Shown one piece after another: positions 34,091-46,527 of a stretch of 64,000 nucleotides of DNA. A model generated the notes under the pieces. The model was not told the DNA's origin. It saw only the letters and a program-made list of their open reading frames with translations, and searched no databases. The position numbers and the translations under genes are program-made. The stretch's first letter is position 1, and each line of letters starts with the position of its first letter. The stretch lies in assembly GCF_003206715.1 (NCBI RefSeq), contig NZ_PZJU01000007.1:50052-114051 (forward strand), given 5' to 3'. Source of the stretch: Salinicola peritrichatus. GTDB taxonomy: Bacteria; Pseudomonadota; Gammaproteobacteria; Pseudomonadales; Halomonadaceae.

Positions 34091-35956
34091 TCAGCCCACC
34101 AACAGGAACGCCAGCAGCAGCGTGCTGCCCAGCACCATCGACAGCGCATAGTGGCGCAGCCGGCCGGTCTGGGTCAGGCGCAGGCCGTGATGCGAAACGC
34201 GCGCCAGCCACGGTGCCAGGTTGCACAGCGCGTTGATCCAGTCGCCACGATTGAGCCACACCAGCCCCCGGTAGGGACGCACGAACAGGCGGTCGTAAAG
34301 GGCATCGAAACCCCAGGCGTTGTGCCACAGCGTCCACAGCCGGGCACCGCGCCGATCGGCCACGGCGCGTCGCACCAGATCGCGCCTGCGCCTGAACAGC
34401 CACAGCGCGAACAGCACGCCGCCCACCGCCACCAGCATGGCGGCGAACGCCAGCACGTGGGCGCCAACCCCCTCGTCGACCGGGCTCGGTGGCAAGACGT
34501 CGTCCAAGGGCGGGGTGAGTCGGGCACCGATCGCCGTCGACATCACGATCAGCACCACCAGCGGCAGGCCATGCACCAGCCCCTTGCCGGCCTGGGCGTT
34601 ACGCGCATGATCGCTCTTGGGTCTGCCGTGGAAGGTGCCGAGGATAAGACGTACGGTATAGATCGAGGTCAGCAGCGCGCCGAGCAGTCCGGCGAGCATC
34701 AGGACGAAATGCCCGGAGGCCAGCGCCGAGACCAGAATGGCGTCCTTGCTGTAGAAGCCGGCGGTGACCAGCGGCAGGGCCGCCAGCGCCGCGCCGCCGA
34801 CCACGAAACCGGCATAGGTCAGCGGCAACTTGCGCCACAGCCCGCCGAGACGGCGCATGTCCTGCTCATGGTGGGTGCAGATGATCACCGAACCGGCGGA
34901 GAGGAACAGCAGCGCCTTGAAGAAAGCGTGCGTCATCAGGTGGAAGATCGCGGCGTCGAAGGCACCGCAGCCCAGAGCCAGGAACATGTAGCCGATCTGG
35001 CTCATGGTGGAATAGGCCAGCACGCGCTTGATATCGGTCTGCGCCAGGGCGGCGAAACCGGCGATCAGCAGCGTCAGCGCCCCGATCACGCCGACCAGCA
35101 GCAGCACGTCGGGCGCCAGCAGGAAGATGCCCTGGGTGCGTGCGATCAGATAGACCCCGGCGGTCACCATGGTGGCGGCATGGATCAGCGCCGACACCGG
35201 CGTCGGGCCCGCCATGGCGTCCGCCAGCCAGGTCTGCAGCGGTAGCTGGGCCGACTTGCCCACCGCCCCGCCGAGCAGCATCAGCGCGGCGAGTTGCGCC
35301 ATCGGGTCGCCCTGGGCCCAGGCTTCCGGTGCCCGCGCCAGCAGCGTCTGGATGTTGAGCGAACCCAGTTCGACAAACAGCAGGAACATGCCGATGGCGA
35401 GGAAGACGTCGCCGGTACGCGTGATGACGAACGCCTTGAACGCGGCCCAGCCGTTGGCCGAGGTGCGGTAGTAGTAGCCGATCAGCAGATAGCTGCACAG
35501 CCCCACGCCTTCCCAACCGAAGTAGAGCAACAGCAGGTTGTCGCCCAGCACCAGCAGAACCATGCTGAACACGAACAGGTTCATGTAGCAGAAGAAGCGC
35601 GTCACGCCCTCCTCGCCGCGCATGTACCAGGCCGCGAACAGGTGGATGAAGAAGCCGACGCCGGTGATCACGCCGAGCAACGTCAGCGAGAGCCCGTCCA
35701 GCATCAGGCCGACGGTGGGCTGGAAATCGCCCACCGCGATCCAGTGCCACAGGGTCAGCGTCTGTGCCGCCTTGCCGTGATCGTAGAAGTCGATCCCGAC
35801 CCATAGCGCGCACAGCGCCGCCAGCCCGATGGCGGCGACGCCGACGGTGGCGCTGGCGCGCTCGGACAAACGCCCGAAGGAGAGCGCCAGGATCAGCGAC
35901 CCCAGCAGTGGGAAGACGAAGGTACCAACGAGTGTGAGGTATGTGAGAGGGCTCAT
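34091..35956 (-). CDS. nuoL: NADH-quinone oxidoreductase subunit L
   Basis: Largest antiporter-like subunit of complex I (621 aa), distal in the membrane arm, with the long lateral helix HL at its C-terminus. Typical segments are [60 protein letters not shown] and [20 protein letters not shown]. It overlaps nuoK by 4 bp. The 90-bp gap to nuoM contains no clear hairpin. Confidence 0.98.
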   Translation of the reverse strand: MSPLTYLTLVGTFVFPLLGSLILALSFGRLSERASATVGVAAIGLAALCALWVGIDFYDHGKAAQTLTLWHWIAVGDFQPTVGLMLDGLSLTLLGVITGVGFFIHLFAAWYMRGEEGVTRFFCYMNLFVFSMVLLVLGDNLLLLYFGWEGVGLCSYLLIGYYYRTSANGWAAFKAFVITRTGDVFLAIGMFLLFVELGSLNIQTLLARAPEAWAQGDPMAQLAALMLLGGAVGKSAQLPLQTWLADAMAGPTPVSALIHAATMVTAGVYLIARTQGIFLLAPDVLLLVGVIGALTLLIAGFAALAQTDIKRVLAYSTMSQIGYMFLALGCGAFDAAIFHLMTHAFFKALLFLSAGSVIICTHHEQDMRRLGGLWRKLPLTYAGFVVGGAALAALPLVTAGFYSKDAILVSALASGHFVLMLAGLLGALLTSIYTVRLILGTFHGRPKSDHARNAQAGKGLVHGLPLVVLIVMSTAIGARLTPPLDDVLPPSPVDEGVGAHVLAFAAMLVAVGGVLFALWLFRRRRDLVRRAVADRRGARLWTLWHNAWGFDALYDRLFVRPYRGLVWLNRGDWINALCNLAPWLARVSHHGLRLTQTGRLRHYALSMVLGSTLLLAFLLVG

Positions 35957-36261
35957 CCGCGCAACCTGCTAGCCGCATCGATATCGAGAGTCTTGAAGCG
36001 GCGGTAGAGCTGCATCAACAGTGCCAACCCCACGCTCGCTTCCGCCGCCGCCAGCGTGATCACCATCAGGAACATCACCTGCCCGTCCGCCTGCTGCCAG
36101 TGCGTGCCGGCGACGATGAATGCCAGCCCCGCCGCATTCATCATGATCTCCAGGCTCATCAGCACGAACACCATATTGCGTCGCGTCATCAACCCGGCCA
36201 GCCCCAGCACGAACAGAATCGCCGCCAGGATCAGGCCATGCTCCATGGGGATACCGTTCAT
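35953..36261 (-). CDS. nuoK: NADH-quinone oxidoreductase subunit K
   Basis: Small membrane subunit of complex I (102 aa) with three helices. The conserved Glu residues for proton transfer lie in [17 protein letters not shown] and [18 protein letters not shown]. The Met-rich start [16 protein letters not shown] allows two possible ATG codons; the first gives a 4-bp overlap with nuoJ and is preferred. Confidence 0.97.
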   Translation of the reverse strand: MNGIPMEHGLILAAILFVLGLAGLMTRRNMVFVLMSLEIMMNAAGLAFIVAGTHWQQADGQVMFLMVITLAAAEASVGLALLMQLYRRFKTLDIDAASRLRG

Positions 36262-36887
36262 GCTCTGCCCTCCCGAGCGCCGGTGTCGTCGCGGGATGAC
36301 GCCAGCGGCGTCTCTCCCCGGGGTTCGTCGGGTGCCGAACGCGCCGCCTCGTAGCGTTCGCGCTGACGTTCGCGAACCTGGTCGGCCTCGTCATGGGCCT
36401 CGCTGCGGCCGAGGTGAGAAGCCGCTACCAGCGCCGCCAGCAACAGCATCGCCGCCAGTTCGACCACCACCAGGTAAGGGCCGAACAGTGAAATACCGAC
36501 CAGCTTGGCGCTCAGGGTATCGCCGCTGATGCTGCCGTCGTAATCGCCGCTGACCAGCGTGACCACCATCACGATCAGCAGAATGAGCGTGAGCACCGCC
36601 GGCCCCCTCCACAGCCGTGGCGTGAGCCAGGCCCGCTCCTGCTCGACCACCGACTCGCCGAGGTTGAGCATCATCACCACGAACACGAACAGCACCATGA
36701 TCGCCCCGGCGTAGACGATGATCTCCAACGCGCCGGCAAAGGGCGCGCCGAGAGCGAAGAACACCATCGCCACACTGATCAGCGAGACGATCAGATAGAG
36801 CAGCGCGTGCACCGGATGCGTGCCGGTGACCACGCGCAGCGTGGCGAGAATCGCGACCAGGCCGCTCAAGTAAAACGCGATTTGCAT
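36258..36887 (-). CDS. nuoJ: NADH-quinone oxidoreductase subunit J
   Basis: Membrane subunit of complex I (209 aa) with five helices. It contains the family's [20 protein letters not shown] and [20 protein letters not shown], the latter holding the pi-bulge helix important for coupling. The last 50 residues are hydrophilic ([20 protein letters not shown]), longer than in E. coli. The ATG at 36887 has GGGAGAG upstream; longer frames run over nuoI and nuoH and are not real. It overlaps nuoK by 4 bp. Confidence 0.95.
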   Translation of the reverse strand: MQIAFYLSGLVAILATLRVVTGTHPVHALLYLIVSLISVAMVFFALGAPFAGALEIIVYAGAIMVLFVFVVMMLNLGESVVEQERAWLTPRLWRGPAVLTLILLIVMVVTLVSGDYDGSISGDTLSAKLVGISLFGPYLVVVELAAMLLLAALVAASHLGRSEAHDEADQVRERQRERYEAARSAPDEPRGETPLASSRDDTGAREGRA

Positions 36888-36937
36888 GCTTCTCTCCCAA
36901 CGGCGGCGTAACGCCCCTATGTGCTTCCTTACGACGA

Positions 36938-37486
36938 CTACGGCATCAATGTCTTGACATCGATAGGCTCGGCCTCGTTCTGCGCCTCGCCCTTGTCCTT
37001 GCCGGCGATCGACAATCCCGCCACGCGATAGAAATTGGTGTTGTGATCCTTGCCCGTGCCCGCGATCATCAGATCCTCTTTCTCGTAGACCAGCTCCTGT
37101 CTTTGGTACTCGCTCATCTCGAAATCCGGGGTCAGTTGGATCGCCGAGGTCGGACACGCCTCCTCGCACATGCCGCAGAAGATGCAGCGCGAGAAGTTGA
37201 TACGGAAGAACTCCGGATACCAGCGGCCATCCTCCTTCTCGCCCTTCTGCAGCGAGATACAGGCCACCGGACACGCCACCGCGCACAGGTTGCAGGCGAC
37301 GCAGCGCTCCTCGCCGTCCGGATCGCGGGTGAGCACGATGCGTCCGCGATAGCGCGGCGGCAGATAGACCGGCTCTTCCGGATACTGCACCGTCTCGCGC
37401 TTGCGCCAGGCATGCGAGAACACCATCCACAGCGTGCGCAACTGCGTGCCGGTGCCGTTGACGATTTTCTGGATCTGACGCCACAT
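36938..37486 (-). CDS. nuoI: NADH-quinone oxidoreductase subunit I
   Basis: Peripheral iron-sulfur subunit (182 aa) carrying clusters N6a and N6b. Two 4Fe-4S motifs are intact: [19 protein letters not shown] and [19 protein letters not shown], at about residues 72-90 and 108-126. It passes electrons from NuoG towards NuoB. The gap to nuoH is 12 bp and to nuoJ 50 bp. Confidence 0.98.
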   Translation of the reverse strand: MWRQIQKIVNGTGTQLRTLWMVFSHAWRKRETVQYPEEPVYLPPRYRGRIVLTRDPDGEERCVACNLCAVACPVACISLQKGEKEDGRWYPEFFRINFSRCIFCGMCEEACPTSAIQLTPDFEMSEYQRQELVYEKEDLMIAGTGKDHNTNFYRVAGLSIAGKDKGEAQNEAEPIDVKTLMP

Positions 37487-37498
37487 GAAAGATCCTCC

Positions 37499-38482
37499 TT
37501 AGACGCCCGGGTCGATGAGCAGAATCATCGCCCCGGTGATCAATAGATTGACGAGTGTCAGTGGCAGACACACCTTCCAGCCGAAGCTCATCACCTTGTC
37601 GTAGCGCGGCCGCGGCAACGCCGCCCGCAGCAGCACGAACAGGATCACGAAGAACAACGTCTTGAGCAGGAACCACACCATCGGCGGCAGCAGCGGGCCG
37701 TGCCAGCCGCCGAAGAACAGCGTCACCAACAGCGCCGAGATCAGCACGATGCCGATGTACTCGCCGACGAAGAACATGCCCCACTTCATGCCGGAATATT
37801 CGATGTGGTAGCCGTCGGCCAACTCCTGTTCGGCTTCCGGCTGATCGAACGGATGGCGGTGCGTCACCGCGATACCGGCGATGACGAAGGTACAGAAGCC
37901 GAAGAACTGCGGGATGATGAACCAGACATTCTCCTGCGCATTGACGATGTCGCGCATGTTGAACGAACCGGTCATGGCGACGATACCCATCAGCGCCAGC
38001 CCCATAAACACTTCGTAGGAGAGCGTCTGGGCCGAGGCGCGCAGCGCGCCGAGCAGGGCGTACTTGTTGCCGCTGGCCCAGCCGGCGAACAGCACCGCAT
38101 AGACGTTGATGCCGGCCATGGCGAAGAAGAACAGCACGCCGATGTTGAGATCGGCCACGCCCCAGCTCGGCGAGATCGGGATGATCATGAACGACAGCAG
38201 CAGCGAGGACATGGCGATCGCCGGCGCCAGCACGAAGAAGGTGCGGTCGGCGAACGGCGGGGTCCAGTCCTCCTTGAAGAAGATCTTGAGCATGTCGGCG
38301 GCGATCTGCAAAAGCCCGAACGGGCCGACCCGGTTGGGGCCGTAGCGATCCTGCCACAGCGCCAGCAGGCGTCGCTCGACCATGCTCAGCAGCGCGCCGG
38401 CGACCACGACCACCAGCAGGATGACCACCGCCTGGATCATGGCGATCAGCGTCGCCTCGACTTGTGGTGTCCACCAGCTCAT
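37499..38482 (-). CDS. nuoH: NADH-quinone oxidoreductase subunit H
   Basis: Membrane subunit at the quinone-binding heel of complex I (327 aa, eight helices). Conserved segments include [20 protein letters not shown] near residue 38 and [20 protein letters not shown], whose acidic residues link the quinone site to the proton path. It overlaps nuoG by 4 bp. Confidence 0.98.
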   Translation of the reverse strand: MSWWTPQVEATLIAMIQAVVILLVVVVAGALLSMVERRLLALWQDRYGPNRVGPFGLLQIAADMLKIFFKEDWTPPFADRTFFVLAPAIAMSSLLLSFMIIPISPSWGVADLNIGVLFFFAMAGINVYAVLFAGWASGNKYALLGALRASAQTLSYEVFMGLALMGIVAMTGSFNMRDIVNAQENVWFIIPQFFGFCTFVIAGIAVTHRHPFDQPEAEQELADGYHIEYSGMKWGMFFVGEYIGIVLISALLVTLFFGGWHGPLLPPMVWFLLKTLFFVILFVLLRAALPRPRYDKVMSFGWKVCLPLTLVNLLITGAMILLIDPGV

Positions 38483-41280
38483 GGGCGATCCTCCCGGGCC
38501 GAGTCGTCTCGCATCAGGCGGCCCCAGCGAATGGCGCCCGGCGTCAGCGCCCTGGCGACGTCACCCAACAGGCCGCTCGGCAGGCCGGCCACGCCGCGCG
38601 GCAGGCCCGGCCGGCGCCGTGCCGGCAACGAGAAGGTTTCGCCATCGAGCGTGATCGCGACCGGATCATCGTCATCGACGCCCAGTGCCGCGGCATCGGT
38701 CTCGTTGAGCGCGACCCAGGGCGCCGACATGCGCGCCTGGATCGGCGCCGCCCGGCGCGACATCTCGTCGCCGCCGAACAATTGCGGCAGGTCGATCACC
38801 TGCCACTCGCCGTCACGCGGCGTGAATGCCTCGGGGATCTCGTCGCAATAGCCACCGGCCACGCTCGGCGCCGGAAACAAGCGCACGCCGGGATCGCCGG
38901 CGCGCAGATGACCGCCGACCTCGTCCTGAAACTTGTTCCACGCCTGCGGCGAGTTCCAGCCCGGCGCCCAGGCGAAGGCGACGTCGCGGCGCGGCTCGCG
39001 GAAGCCGGCATAGCCTTCCATCGAGAACGCGAACGGCGTGTCGAGATCGATCGGCGCCCGCGGCTCGTTGACGTCGATATTGGCGCGCATCGCGGTGCGG
39101 CCGCTGTAGCGGTGCGGTTCGCGGGCCAGCTTCAGGCCGTGAATGCGGAACAACGCCGCCGGTGTGTCCTGGTGCAGCGGGGCGAAGGCCGGCGCGTCCT
39201 TGGACACCGCCTCGCTCAGGTCGTCCAACAGCACCGTCTCCACCGCCCGGCGCTCGATCGTCGCGTGCAGCGCATGCAGCCAGCGCCAGCTCTCGCGAAT
39301 GCGGGTCTCGGGGCGCATGTAACCGGGATCGAAGACCTGATAGAAGCGCTGCGCCCGGCCTTCCAGACTGACCAGGGTGCCGTCGCTTTCGGCAAAAGTG
39401 CCGGCTGGCAGGCCGATGTCCGCCCGCTCCCAGGTCGGCGTGCGCTGATGGTCGACCACCACCACGGCGGAGGCGCGACTCAGTGCGCTGTCCACGCGTG
39501 CCGCCGGCAGCCGGGCATAGAGATCGTTCTCGAGAATCACCGCGCCATCGGCTTCGCCATTGGCAAGATTCTCCAATGCCCAGTCGAGGGATTCGCCGCC
39601 CAGCAGCCCGAGACCGACGCTATTGGCCTCGCGGCGCACCAGCGTCAGACCGGCATCGTCTTTCTGGCGGCGCTTGAGCGCGCGGGCGACGTTGCCGGCG
39701 GCTTCGAGGATCGCCATCGAGCCCAGCGAATCGCCGGCGATAACCAACGGTTTCTTCGCCGTCAGCAGGGCGTCGGCGATACGCTCGACCAGCCGCGCCG
39801 CGGTATCATCCAGCCCTTCGACCGCCGGCGCGGTGGGATCGAGCGCATGGGCCACGGCGAAGCCCAGGCGGGCGATGTCGTCGGGGGCGGCACGTTCGGC
39901 ATGGGCCGCGATACCGTCGAGTTTGGTGGCATCCGGCGTGGCCAGGAACAGCGGATGGCCAGCGTCCTGGGCGATGGTCTTGATCGCTTCGGCGTTCCAT
40001 CCGGGGATGCCGCGCGCCGCGCCCAGCTCGGCGCCCTTGCCGCGTACCGCCTGGCGTACCGACAGACCGATCCGGGCGGCACTCTGGATCAGGTCCTCGC
40101 CGAGCACCAGAATGGCATCGCAGTGTTCGATCTCGCGCAGGCTGGGCGTTGCCAGACCGGTTTCGCGGTTGAGCGCTTCCATCCGACGGATTCGCGCCAG
40201 TTCGCCCGCCTCGATGCCGGTGGAGAAGTTGGCAGCACCGACCAGTTCACGCAGACGATGATTGCTTTCCAGGCTCGCGCGTGGAGAACCGATGCCAATG
40301 ATTCGCTTGGCACCACGCAGGCCGTCGGCGGCACGATCCAGCGCTTCGTCCACCTCCAGCAGCGTCGCCGATTCCACGGGGGGCCGACCGTCGGCCAGCC
40401 GTTGACGGCTTTCCATCACTCGCTGATGGCTCTCGGGCCGGGTCGGACGATCCTTGCGATTGACGTAACCGTAACCGAAGCGCCCGCGATCGCAGAGGAA
40501 GTAGCCGTTGACGTCGCCGTGGTAGCGGTTCTCGATCCGCCGGATGTCGCCGTAGCGCTCGCCGGGGCTGATGTTGCAACCGGTCGCGCACTGGTGGCAG
40601 ACGCTCGGCGCGAATTGCAGGTCCCACTTGCGGGTGTACTGCTGGGAGTGGGTCTGGTCGGTGAACACCCCGGTCGGACAGACCTCGGTGAGATTGCCGG
40701 AGAACTCGCTTTCGAGCGTGCCATCCTGATAACGGCCGAAATAGACGTTGTCGTGGGCGCCGAAGGCGCCAAGGTCCTCGCCGCCGGCATAGTCCTGATA
40801 GAAGCGCGTGCAGCGGTAGCAGGTGATGCAGCGGTTCATCTCGTGGGCGATGAACGGCCCCAGGTCCTGGTTGCGATGGGTGCGCTTGCGGAAGCGGTAA
40901 CGGCGGCGGTCGTGGCCGGTCATCACCGTCATGTCCTGCAGATGGCAGTGGCCGCCCTCCTCGCACACCGGGCAGTCGTGGGGATGGTTGACCATCAGCC
41001 ATTCGATCACCGTCTCGCGAAAGGCCTTGGCCTCCTCGTCGTCGATCGAGATATAGGCGTCGTCCTTCACCGGCGCCATGCACGACATCACCAGCATGCC
41101 GCGGGTATCGTCGGCGTCCTTGTACTGCTTTACCGCGCACTGGCGGCAGGCGCCGACGCTGCCCATCGCCGGATGCCAGCAGAAGTAGGGAACGTCCAGC
41201 CCCAGCGAGAGACAGGCGTGGAGCAGGTTGTCGCTGTCTTCGACCTCGTAGTCGTTGCCGTCGACGTGAATGGTGGCCAT
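38479..41280 (-). CDS. nuoG: NADH-quinone oxidoreductase subunit G
   Basis: Largest peripheral subunit of complex I (933 aa). The N-terminal ferredoxin domain binds the 2Fe-2S N1b cluster (Cys in [18 protein letters not shown]). [12 protein letters not shown] supplies N5, CITCYRC with a later CPTG supplies N4. A further CHQCATGC motif followed by 27 residues and Cys matches the N7 site found in E. coli but absent from many bacteria. The rest is a molybdopterin-oxidoreductase-like domain without an active site. I start at the ATG at 41280 (MATIHVDG), with AGGAGGAG 9 bp upstream; a TTG three codons earlier is too close to that site. Confidence 0.96.
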   Translation of the reverse strand: MATIHVDGNDYEVEDSDNLLHACLSLGLDVPYFCWHPAMGSVGACRQCAVKQYKDADDTRGMLVMSCMAPVKDDAYISIDDEEAKAFRETVIEWLMVNHPHDCPVCEEGGHCHLQDMTVMTGHDRRRYRFRKRTHRNQDLGPFIAHEMNRCITCYRCTRFYQDYAGGEDLGAFGAHDNVYFGRYQDGTLESEFSGNLTEVCPTGVFTDQTHSQQYTRKWDLQFAPSVCHQCATGCNISPGERYGDIRRIENRYHGDVNGYFLCDRGRFGYGYVNRKDRPTRPESHQRVMESRQRLADGRPPVESATLLEVDEALDRAADGLRGAKRIIGIGSPRASLESNHRLRELVGAANFSTGIEAGELARIRRMEALNRETGLATPSLREIEHCDAILVLGEDLIQSAARIGLSVRQAVRGKGAELGAARGIPGWNAEAIKTIAQDAGHPLFLATPDATKLDGIAAHAERAAPDDIARLGFAVAHALDPTAPAVEGLDDTAARLVERIADALLTAKKPLVIAGDSLGSMAILEAAGNVARALKRRQKDDAGLTLVRREANSVGLGLLGGESLDWALENLANGEADGAVILENDLYARLPAARVDSALSRASAVVVVDHQRTPTWERADIGLPAGTFAESDGTLVSLEGRAQRFYQVFDPGYMRPETRIRESWRWLHALHATIERRAVETVLLDDLSEAVSKDAPAFAPLHQDTPAALFRIHGLKLAREPHRYSGRTAMRANIDVNEPRAPIDLDTPFAFSMEGYAGFREPRRDVAFAWAPGWNSPQAWNKFQDEVGGHLRAGDPGVRLFPAPSVAGGYCDEIPEAFTPRDGEWQVIDLPQLFGGDEMSRRAAPIQARMSAPWVALNETDAAALGVDDDDPVAITLDGETFSLPARRRPGLPRGVAGLPSGLLGDVARALTPGAIRWGRLMRDDSAREDRP

Positions 41281-41295
41281 GGCGTCCAACTCCTC

Positions 41296-42636
41296 CTACA
41301 CGCTGCCGACCGGGATCGGGTCCGCGTGGGCCTCACCCCTTGGCCGGGTGATGCCGCGCTCGAACTCGTCACGGAAATAGTGAATGGCGGATGCCAGCGG
41401 CATCGCCGCCCCCGGCGCGTGGGCGCAGAAGGTCTTGCCGGGGCCGAGATCGCGGGCCATCTGTTCGAGCAGCTCGATATCGCCGGACTCGCCCTCGCCC
41501 GCCTCCAGCGCGCGCAGCAGCTTGACGCTCCACGGCAGGCCGTCGCGGCATGGCGTGCACCAGCCGCAGGACTCGCGGGCGAAGAACTCCTCGAGATTGC
41601 GGGTCAACGACACCATGCTCTGGTTGTCGGCAACCACGGTCAAAAGCCCCGTTCCCATGCGGCTGCCCGCCTTGCCGATGGTGTCGAAATCGAGCGCCAG
41701 CTCGAGATGCTCCGGCAGCAGGAAGCCGGTACTGCCGCCGCCGGGCAGCCAGCTCTTGAGCGTCAGGCCGTCGCGCATGCCGCCGGCACGTTCGAGAATC
41801 TCGCGGCCGGTCGTGCCCATCGGCAACTCCCACAACCCAGGCTGCTTCACCTTGCCGGAGACGCCATAGAGCTTGCTGCCGCCGTCGGTGCTCTGCCCAC
41901 CCGAAAAGCCCTGAAACCAGTCGACGCCATGATTGATGATGCCCGGCACGTTGCACAGCGTCTCGACGTTGTTGACCACGGTGGGCAGGCCCCAGGCGCC
42001 GGACTGGCCGGGAAACGGCGGCTTGGCGCGTGGATTGGCGCGCTTGCCCTCCAGCGAGTTGATCAGCGCGGTCTCCTCGCCGCAGATGTAGCGCCCGGCG
42101 CCGGTGTGCAGGGCGATATCGAAGTCGTAACCGCTGCCGCCCACGTCCGGCCCCAGCCAGCCGTTGGCTCGGGCCTCACGCAGCGCGCATTGAATGGATG
42201 CAGCGGCGAGATGGTATTCGCCTCGCAGGAAGATATAGCCCTGCCTGGCGCGATTGGCATAACCGGCGAGGATCATGCCTTCGATCAGCAGGTGGGGCTG
42301 CTGCTCCATCAACAGGCGATCCTTGAAGGTGCCCGGCTCCATCTCGTCGGCGTTGCAGACGATATAGCCGCGCGGTACGCCCTCGCCCTTCATGGTCAGG
42401 CTCCACTTCATGCCGGCGGAGAAACCGGCGCCGCCGCGCCCGCGCAGGTTGGCCGCCTTGACCTCGTCGGTGAGCGACTCGGGGGTGAACTTCTCGAGCG
42501 CCTTGATGACCGCATCGTAGCCCTGGGTGGCGCGGTACTCGTCGTACAGCACCGGACTTTCGTCGTCGTGCAGGCGCCAGGTCAGCGGGTGGGTCTCGGC
42601 GTGGCGTTCACTGGCCGGTTGCAGAATGCGGCTCAT
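41296..42636 (-). CDS. nuoF: NADH-quinone oxidoreductase subunit F
   Basis: NADH-oxidising subunit with FMN and cluster N3 (446 aa). The FMN/NADH-binding motifs are [22 protein letters not shown]-like [16 protein letters not shown] and [19 protein letters not shown]; the N3 ligands are [12 protein letters not shown] plus the Cys in KTFCAHAPG. The start at 42636 (MSRILQPA) has GGAGA upstream; the frame extends 23 codons into the nuoE end without homology. It lies 16 bp after nuoE. Confidence 0.97.
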   Translation of the reverse strand: MSRILQPASERHAETHPLTWRLHDDESPVLYDEYRATQGYDAVIKALEKFTPESLTDEVKAANLRGRGGAGFSAGMKWSLTMKGEGVPRGYIVCNADEMEPGTFKDRLLMEQQPHLLIEGMILAGYANRARQGYIFLRGEYHLAAASIQCALREARANGWLGPDVGGSGYDFDIALHTGAGRYICGEETALINSLEGKRANPRAKPPFPGQSGAWGLPTVVNNVETLCNVPGIINHGVDWFQGFSGGQSTDGGSKLYGVSGKVKQPGLWELPMGTTGREILERAGGMRDGLTLKSWLPGGGSTGFLLPEHLELALDFDTIGKAGSRMGTGLLTVVADNQSMVSLTRNLEEFFARESCGWCTPCRDGLPWSVKLLRALEAGEGESGDIELLEQMARDLGPGKTFCAHAPGAAMPLASAIHYFRDEFERGITRPRGEAHADPIPVGSV

Positions 42637-42652
42637 GCCTCTTTCTCCGACT

Positions 42653-43162
42653 TCATAAGTAGCCCTCCAGCAACTGCGGAATCTCGGCGGGCTTGACCGG
42701 TCCATGCAGGTCTTCGCCGATCAGGATCGCCGGGCCACGATCGCAGGCGCCGAGGCAGCATACCGGCAGCAGGGTGAAGCGGCCGTCCGCCGTGGTCTGG
42801 CCCATCTGGATGCCGAGATGTTCGATGAAGGCGTCGCGCAGCTCCTCGTAGTCGGTCAGGAAACAGGAACTGCTGTCGCAGATCAGGATCACGTGGCGGC
42901 CGACCGGCTGGCGAAAGATCAGGCTGTAGAAGGTCGCCACTCCTTCGACATCGGCGACGCGAATGCCCAGCGTCTCGGCGATCGCCGGTATGGCGCCGTC
43001 CGGCACGTGGCCATGACGCTTCTGCACGATCTTCAGCGCCTCGATGCTGGCGGCCTGTGGATAGGGATAGTGCGCGCGCTCTTCGAGAATCGCCTCGCGG
43101 TCGGCGGGGTCGAGGACGAAGGCGTCGCTGGCGATGGTGGCGGTCGTGTTCATGTCAGTCAT
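42653..43162 (-). CDS. nuoE: NADH-quinone oxidoreductase subunit E
   Basis: Thioredoxin-like subunit (169 aa) carrying the 2Fe-2S cluster N1a. Ligands are the pair in [14 protein letters not shown] and the pair in [11 protein letters not shown]. The start is uncertain between ATG at 43162 and ATG at 43153: GGTGAGAG sits very close to the first and at normal distance from the second. It follows nuoCD after 3 bp. Confidence 0.96.
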   Translation of the reverse strand: MTDMNTTATIASDAFVLDPADREAILEERAHYPYPQAASIEALKIVQKRHGHVPDGAIPAIAETLGIRVADVEGVATFYSLIFRQPVGRHVILICDSSSCFLTDYEELRDAFIEHLGIQMGQTTADGRFTLLPVCCLGACDRGPAILIGEDLHGPVKPAEIPQLLEGYL

Positions 43163-43165
43163 CTC

Positions 43166-44965
43166 TCACCGGTCCACGTCGGCCATGACGAAATCGATAC
43201 TGCCCAGGTGCGCGATCAGATCCGGCACGAAACCGCCGCGCATGACGGCGGGGATCTGCTGCAGATGCGGAAAGCTGGGCGTACGAATGCGCGTGCGGTA
43301 GCTCATGGTGCTGCCGTCGCTGGTCAGGTAGTAGCTGTTGATGCCCTTGGTCGCCTCGATCATCTGCAGCGACTCGTTGGCCGGCAGTACCGGCCCCCAG
43401 GAAACCTGCAGGAAGTGAGTGATCAGGGTCTCGATGTGCTGGAGCATCTTTTCCCGCGGCGGCGGCGTGGTCAGCGGATGGTCGGCCTTGTAGTCGCCGG
43501 CCGGCATGTGATCGATGCACTGCTGGATGATGCGCACGCTCTGGCGCATCTCCTCGATGCGCATCATGCCGCGATCGAAGGCATCGCCGTTGGCGCCGGT
43601 GGGTACCTCGAAATCGAAGTTCTCGTAGCCGGAGTAAGGGCGCTTCTTGCGCAGGTCGAAGTCGAGCCCGGTGGCGCGCAGGTTGGGCCCGGTCACCCCC
43701 CAGTCGAGCGCCTGACGGGTATCGAAGGCGGCGACATGCCGGGTGCGGTCGCGCACGATGGCATTGTCCATCATCGCCCGCTCGTACTCAGCCAGGCGCT
43801 TGGGCATCCAGTCGACGAAACCCTGCATCAATTTGTTCCAGCCGTTGGGCAGGTCGTGGGCCGTGCCGCCGATGCGATACCAGGCCGGGTGCATGCGAAA
43901 GCCGGTGATCGCCTCGATCACCTCGTAGGCCTTCTGGCGATCGGTGAAGGTAAAGAACACCGGCGTCATCGCCCCCAGATCCTGCAGATAGGTGCCGAGA
44001 AACAGCAGGTGACTGTTGATGCGGAACAGCTCCGCCATCATCACGCGGATCGTCTTGGCACGGTCGGTCACCGTGATCCCGGCCAGTTTCTCCACCGCCA
44101 GCACATAGGGCAGGTTATTCATCACCCCACCGGTGTAGTCGACGCGATCGGTATAGGGGATGTAGCTATGCCAGGACTGACGCTCGGCCATCTTTTCGGC
44201 GCCACGGTGGTGGTAGCCGATGTCCGGCACGCAGTCGACCACCTCCTCGCCGTCGAGTTGCAGCACGATACGGAAGGCGCCGTGGGCCGAAGGATGATTG
44301 GGGCCGAGGTTCAGGAACATGAACTCGGTGTCCTCGCCCTGACGCTGCATGCCCCACTGCTCGGGATCGAAGCGCAGCGCCTCCTGCTCGACCTCCTGCC
44401 CCTTGACGGTCAGGGTGTATGGGTCGAACTCGGTGGCACGGGCGGAGTAGTCCTTGCGTAGCGGATGCCCGCTCCAAGTCGGCGGCATCAACAGGCGGGT
44501 GAGGTGCGGATGCCCCGAGAAGTGAACTCCGAACAGGTCGAACACTTCGCGCTCGTACCAGTTGGCGTTGACGAAGATGTCGCACACCGACGGCAGCGTC
44601 AGGTCGCGCTCGGGTAGCGCCACCTTGATCATCAGATCGGCATTTCGCTCGATCGACAGCAACTGATAGAAGACGGTGAAGTCCGAAGGCGGCAGGCCGC
44701 GGCGATGCGTGCGCAGGCGCTCGTCGACGGCGCTCAGGTCGAAGAGCATCGAGAACGGCCCGGGCAATTGCCGCAACCAGGTCAGGACATCGCGCAGGCG
44801 CTCGCGGGCGACCCAGATCACCGGCATGCCGGTGCGCGTGGCCTGCGGCGTGAAGGCGGCTTCGCCGAAGTGCTGCGCCAATTCGGCCACGATGTCGGCA
44901 GTACCGGCACGGCAAGCGCTGGCGGTTACACTGCCCTCGTTTTGAGAATCATCGACTGCGGTCAT
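43166..44965 (-). CDS. nuoCD: NADH-quinone oxidoreductase, fused subunits C and D
   Basis: Peripheral complex I subunit of 599 aa. Residues about 25-190 are the NuoC (30 kDa) domain with [19 protein letters not shown]; about 210-599 is NuoD (49 kDa) with [32 protein letters not shown] and the C-terminal [17 protein letters not shown] ending. NuoD forms the quinone pocket with NuoB. The C-D fusion is as in E. coli and many other gammaproteobacteria. It follows nuoB after 74 bp. Confidence 0.98.
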   Translation of the reverse strand: MTAVDDSQNEGSVTASACRAGTADIVAELAQHFGEAAFTPQATRTGMPVIWVARERLRDVLTWLRQLPGPFSMLFDLSAVDERLRTHRRGLPPSDFTVFYQLLSIERNADLMIKVALPERDLTLPSVCDIFVNANWYEREVFDLFGVHFSGHPHLTRLLMPPTWSGHPLRKDYSARATEFDPYTLTVKGQEVEQEALRFDPEQWGMQRQGEDTEFMFLNLGPNHPSAHGAFRIVLQLDGEEVVDCVPDIGYHHRGAEKMAERQSWHSYIPYTDRVDYTGGVMNNLPYVLAVEKLAGITVTDRAKTIRVMMAELFRINSHLLFLGTYLQDLGAMTPVFFTFTDRQKAYEVIEAITGFRMHPAWYRIGGTAHDLPNGWNKLMQGFVDWMPKRLAEYERAMMDNAIVRDRTRHVAAFDTRQALDWGVTGPNLRATGLDFDLRKKRPYSGYENFDFEVPTGANGDAFDRGMMRIEEMRQSVRIIQQCIDHMPAGDYKADHPLTTPPPREKMLQHIETLITHFLQVSWGPVLPANESLQMIEATKGINSYYLTSDGSTMSYRTRIRTPSFPHLQQIPAVMRGGFVPDLIAHLGSIDFVMADVDR

Positions 44966-45039
44966 GGCTGGCCCCCGGTACGAAAATCAATGGTCGAGAA
45001 CGACCACAAGAATCAATGGCAAGGACGATCGACGCGGTC

Positions 45040-45717
45040 CTAGATACCATCCGGGGTGCGCAGCTCCTTGACCGCAATACGACGGTCGCGATGCTTTTCT
45101 CGCTGAGAGGGCATCTCGGCGCGGTAGACGCCCTGGTCGCCGACCACCCAGGAGAGCGGCCGGCGCTCCTCCTGGATCGAATCCTGCAATAGCTGCAACC
45201 CTTGCAGAAATGCCTCGGGGCGCGGCGGACAGCCAGGCACGTAAACGTCGACGGGGAGAAACTTGTCGACACCCTGAACCACCGAGTAGATGTCGTACAT
45301 GCCGCCGGAATTGGCACACGACCCCATCGAGATCACCCACTTGGGCTCGAGCATCTGGTCGTAGAGCTGCTGGATGACGGGTGCCATCTTGATGAAGCAG
45401 GTACCGGCAATGACCATGAAATCGGCCTGGCGCGGAGAGGCACGGATGACCTCGGCACCGAAACGGGCGACGTCATGAGGCGCGGTGAACGCCGTCGTCA
45501 TCTCCACGTAGCAGCAGGAGAGACCGAAATTATAGGGCCACAACGAATTCTTGCGCCCCCAGTTCACCGCCGAGTTGAGCACGTCCTCGAGCTTGCCCAT
45601 GAAGACGTTGCGATGAACCTGCTGTTTCATGGGGTCGTCGACGCGTTGGCGTTGATCTAGGGGATAGCGCTCAGCTGCGGAATCGCCTCCCTCCGCCCGG
45701 GTCAGGGTGTACTGCAT
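45040..45717 (-). CDS. nuoB: NADH-quinone oxidoreductase subunit B
   Basis: Subunit (225 aa) carrying the terminal 4Fe-4S cluster N2 that reduces quinone. Ligands are the double Cys in [10 protein letters not shown], the Cys in [12 protein letters not shown], and the Cys in [12 protein letters not shown]. The ATG at 45717 has TGAGG 7 bp upstream; a TTG five codons earlier overlaps that site. A 116-bp gap separates it from nuoA, the longest in the operon; I see no clear hairpin in it. Confidence 0.98.
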   Translation of the reverse strand: MQYTLTRAEGGDSAAERYPLDQRQRVDDPMKQQVHRNVFMGKLEDVLNSAVNWGRKNSLWPYNFGLSCCYVEMTTAFTAPHDVARFGAEVIRASPRQADFMVIAGTCFIKMAPVIQQLYDQMLEPKWVISMGSCANSGGMYDIYSVVQGVDKFLPVDVYVPGCPPRPEAFLQGLQLLQDSIQEERRPLSWVVGDQGVYRAEMPSQREKHRDRRIAVKELRTPDGI

Positions 45718-45833
45718 GGTGAACCTCAACAAACCAGATAGAAAATCGGTCGCGGAAGTCCCGGTCCGTCACGGTGGAGGGGCTCCCGCCATTGTCTTTG
45801 TCCCGATCGCCGCAGCGATCTTACCTGACCGGC

Positions 45834-46289
45834 TCAGCGTGCATCGCGCTCGACACCCGGTACGGCGGCCAGCTCCCGCGCTCGCGGGGCGTCTTCGTGC
45901 CCCCGCTTGCGTGGCGCCCAGTCGAGAGCGCCGACACGCGCGTCGTAGATCAGGCCGGCCAGCAAAATGAGGATGAACACCATCGCCGCCGCCAATCCCG
46001 TCCAGCCCCCCTCGCGTACGGAGACGGCCCAGCCGAACAGATAAACGGCTTCGATATCGAAAATGACGAACAACATGGCGACGAGGTAGAACTTGACGGA
46101 AAACCGCTGTCTTGCGGTGCCGGCACCGACGATGCCGGACTCGAAGGGGAGTGACTTGCTGCGCCCGCGACTACGACCGCCCAGTAGACTGGCGGCGCCG
46201 ATCATGATTCCGCAAAGCGCCATGACCGCTACCACGAACAAACCGGTGGCCCAGTAGTTGGCGATCCATGCAGAGACCTGATCGGACAT
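45834..46289 (-). CDS. nuoA: NADH-quinone oxidoreductase subunit A
   Basis: First gene of the operon. Membrane subunit (151 aa) with three helices. [19 protein letters not shown] holds the conserved cytoplasmic loop near the quinone cavity, followed by [18 protein letters not shown]. The C-terminal 30 residues are charged and longer than usual. The 238 bp upstream to thiD are AT-rich for this genome (46310-46410) and should hold the nuo promoter, but I cannot name clean -35 and -10 boxes. Confidence 0.96.
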   Translation of the reverse strand: MSDQVSAWIANYWATGLFVVAVMALCGIMIGAASLLGGRSRGRSKSLPFESGIVGAGTARQRFSVKFYLVAMLFVIFDIEAVYLFGWAVSVREGGWTGLAAAMVFILILLAGLIYDARVGALDWAPRKRGHEDAPRARELAAVPGVERDAR

Positions 46290-46527
46290 ATGCTTCCTCG
46301 CGAGACACTATGAATATCGCGGACCGAAACTGACAATTTCGTAAGATTACAAGTTTACACGCCAATAACTCAATACTCAGCCTGCTAATTAGTTCAATTG
46401 CCGTCCCGCACGAAATCTGGCGGGGCCAGCATAGCGGTAGTCACTAACAGAGAAGATTTCCCGGCTAGGTAAACGGGCTACCTTGTTTTAGGCTAGACGC
46501 TTTACGGCCTCTTGCAACGTTCACGAC

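Noticed and set aside
36258..38474. 738-codon minus-strand frame joining nuoJ to the nuoH region
   Set aside because: Only the last 209 codons (nuoJ) are real; the upstream part is nuoI/nuoH read in the wrong frame.
38464..42696. Open frame of 1410 codons on the plus strand opposite nuoG and nuoF
   Set aside because: It mirrors conserved complex I genes codon for codon; such long antisense frames are common in GC-rich DNA and its composition (His, Arg, Gly, Ala-rich) is not protein-like.
46290..46527. TPP riboswitch before thiD
   Set aside because: The conserved CTGAGA and ACCTGA-type blocks are not visible; the region is AT-rich and fits the divergent nuo and thiD promoters.
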